5,948 bases of DNA, taken from contig JASHSZ010000458.1 in the NCBI GenBank assembly GCA_030040815.1, forward strand, positions 1 through 5,948. The letters run 5' to 3'. The translations under genes were made by a program, and so were the position numbers. Source of the DNA: Streptosporangiaceae bacterium. GTDB taxonomy: Bacteria > Actinomycetota > Actinomycetes > Streptosporangiales > Streptosporangiaceae. Below the pieces are notes generated by a model. It was not told the DNA's origin, made no database searches, and saw nothing but the letters and a program-made list of their open reading frames with translations. Positions 5,866 to 5,948 of the stretch are shown here, one piece after another (positions within the stretch are counted from its first letter, which is position 1; the number at the start of each line of letters is the position of its first letter).

Positions 5866-5948
5866 ATGGTGCCCCGCAAGGACAGTGACCGGCCGGCTGG
5901 CCCGCCGCCGCTGATCGATGAGCAGCTGGCCGACCAGCTGCTGGGCAG
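5866..5948 (+). CDS. IS256-family transposase, N-terminal 27 residues only
   Basis: The frame opens at ATG 5866 and runs off the right edge after 27 full codons (MVPRKDSDRPAGPP and PLIDEQLADQLLG). The LIDEQLADQLLG block, following a short basic/proline leader, matches the start of actinobacterial IS256-type transposases, which continue with a Mu-like DDE catalytic core not visible here. GGAG at 5848-5851 is rather far (14 bases) from the ATG, so the start is uncertain; GTG 5869 is another option. The enzyme would cut and join the ends of its own element. It reads in the same direction as the exporter operon, which could supply it with readthrough transcripts. Confidence 0.75.
   Translation, partial: MVPRKDSDRPAGPPPLIDEQLADQLLG

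Larger units (their letters stand above)
5786..5948 (+). mobile_element. Left end of an IS256-family insertion sequence, cut by the window
   Basis: The call rests on the transposase N-terminus encoded from 5866. The preceding segment beginning about GGCTGTGTAAATGATGTGG (5786-5804) looks like the terminal region of IS256-type elements, which have ends of about 20-30 bases and create 8-9 bp target duplications. The exact left boundary is a guess, because the matching right terminal repeat lies outside the window. Confidence 0.6.

Overview
The window looks like chromosomal or accessory DNA of a high-GC actinobacterium. Coding regions are GC-rich with strongly G/C-ending codons, ribosome binding sites are AGGAGG-like, and the protein families are typical of Streptomyces-like organisms: a DrrAB-type exporter under a PadR regulator with DUF1048, a secreted PstS-like binding protein, and an IS256-type transposase. 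The genus cannot be fixed from the sequence alone.

Bases 1-775 hold the end of an ADP-ribosylglycohydrolase (DraG-like) gene and, overlapping it by eight bases, a 178-residue protein of unknown function. The two were probably translated together. Bases 776-1313 contain no convincing gene. They do contain a patch less GC-rich than the genes, with repeated GTGACA...TAATGAGAA motifs in direct and inverted orientation (939-1067), which looks like the end of a lost transposon. Two strong GC hairpins (1192-1236 and 1250-1274) follow and lie just beyond the end of the next, leftward gene.

Bases 1314-2825, on the minus strand, encode a 503-residue secreted PstS-like substrate-binding protein with a signal peptide. 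No transporter genes are next to it. The 527-base divergent intergenic region (2826-3352) holds a possible 26-codon upstream ORF, an AT-rich island, long inverted repeats, and the promoter/operator of the rightward operon.

Bases 3353-5640 form a tight four-gene operon: a PadR-family repressor, a DUF1048 protein, an ABC-2 type ATPase (DrrA-like) and its six-helix membrane permease (DrrB-like). The expected logic is an autoregulated drug or lipid exporter. PadR probably binds two AGTAC...GTACCT repeats that overlap the promoter, and a ligand would release it so that the ATPase/permease pair is made.

The right edge (about 5786-5948) is the left end of an IS256-family insertion sequence, with a perfect 8-bp hairpin followed by the first 27 codons of its transposase. 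The window is therefore flanked by signs of mobility on both sides of the binding-protein and exporter block. No CRISPR array, tRNA or rRNA was seen. The gene content is mostly familiar. The least understood items are the 178-residue partner of the ADP-ribosylglycohydrolase and the transposon-end-like repeat array.
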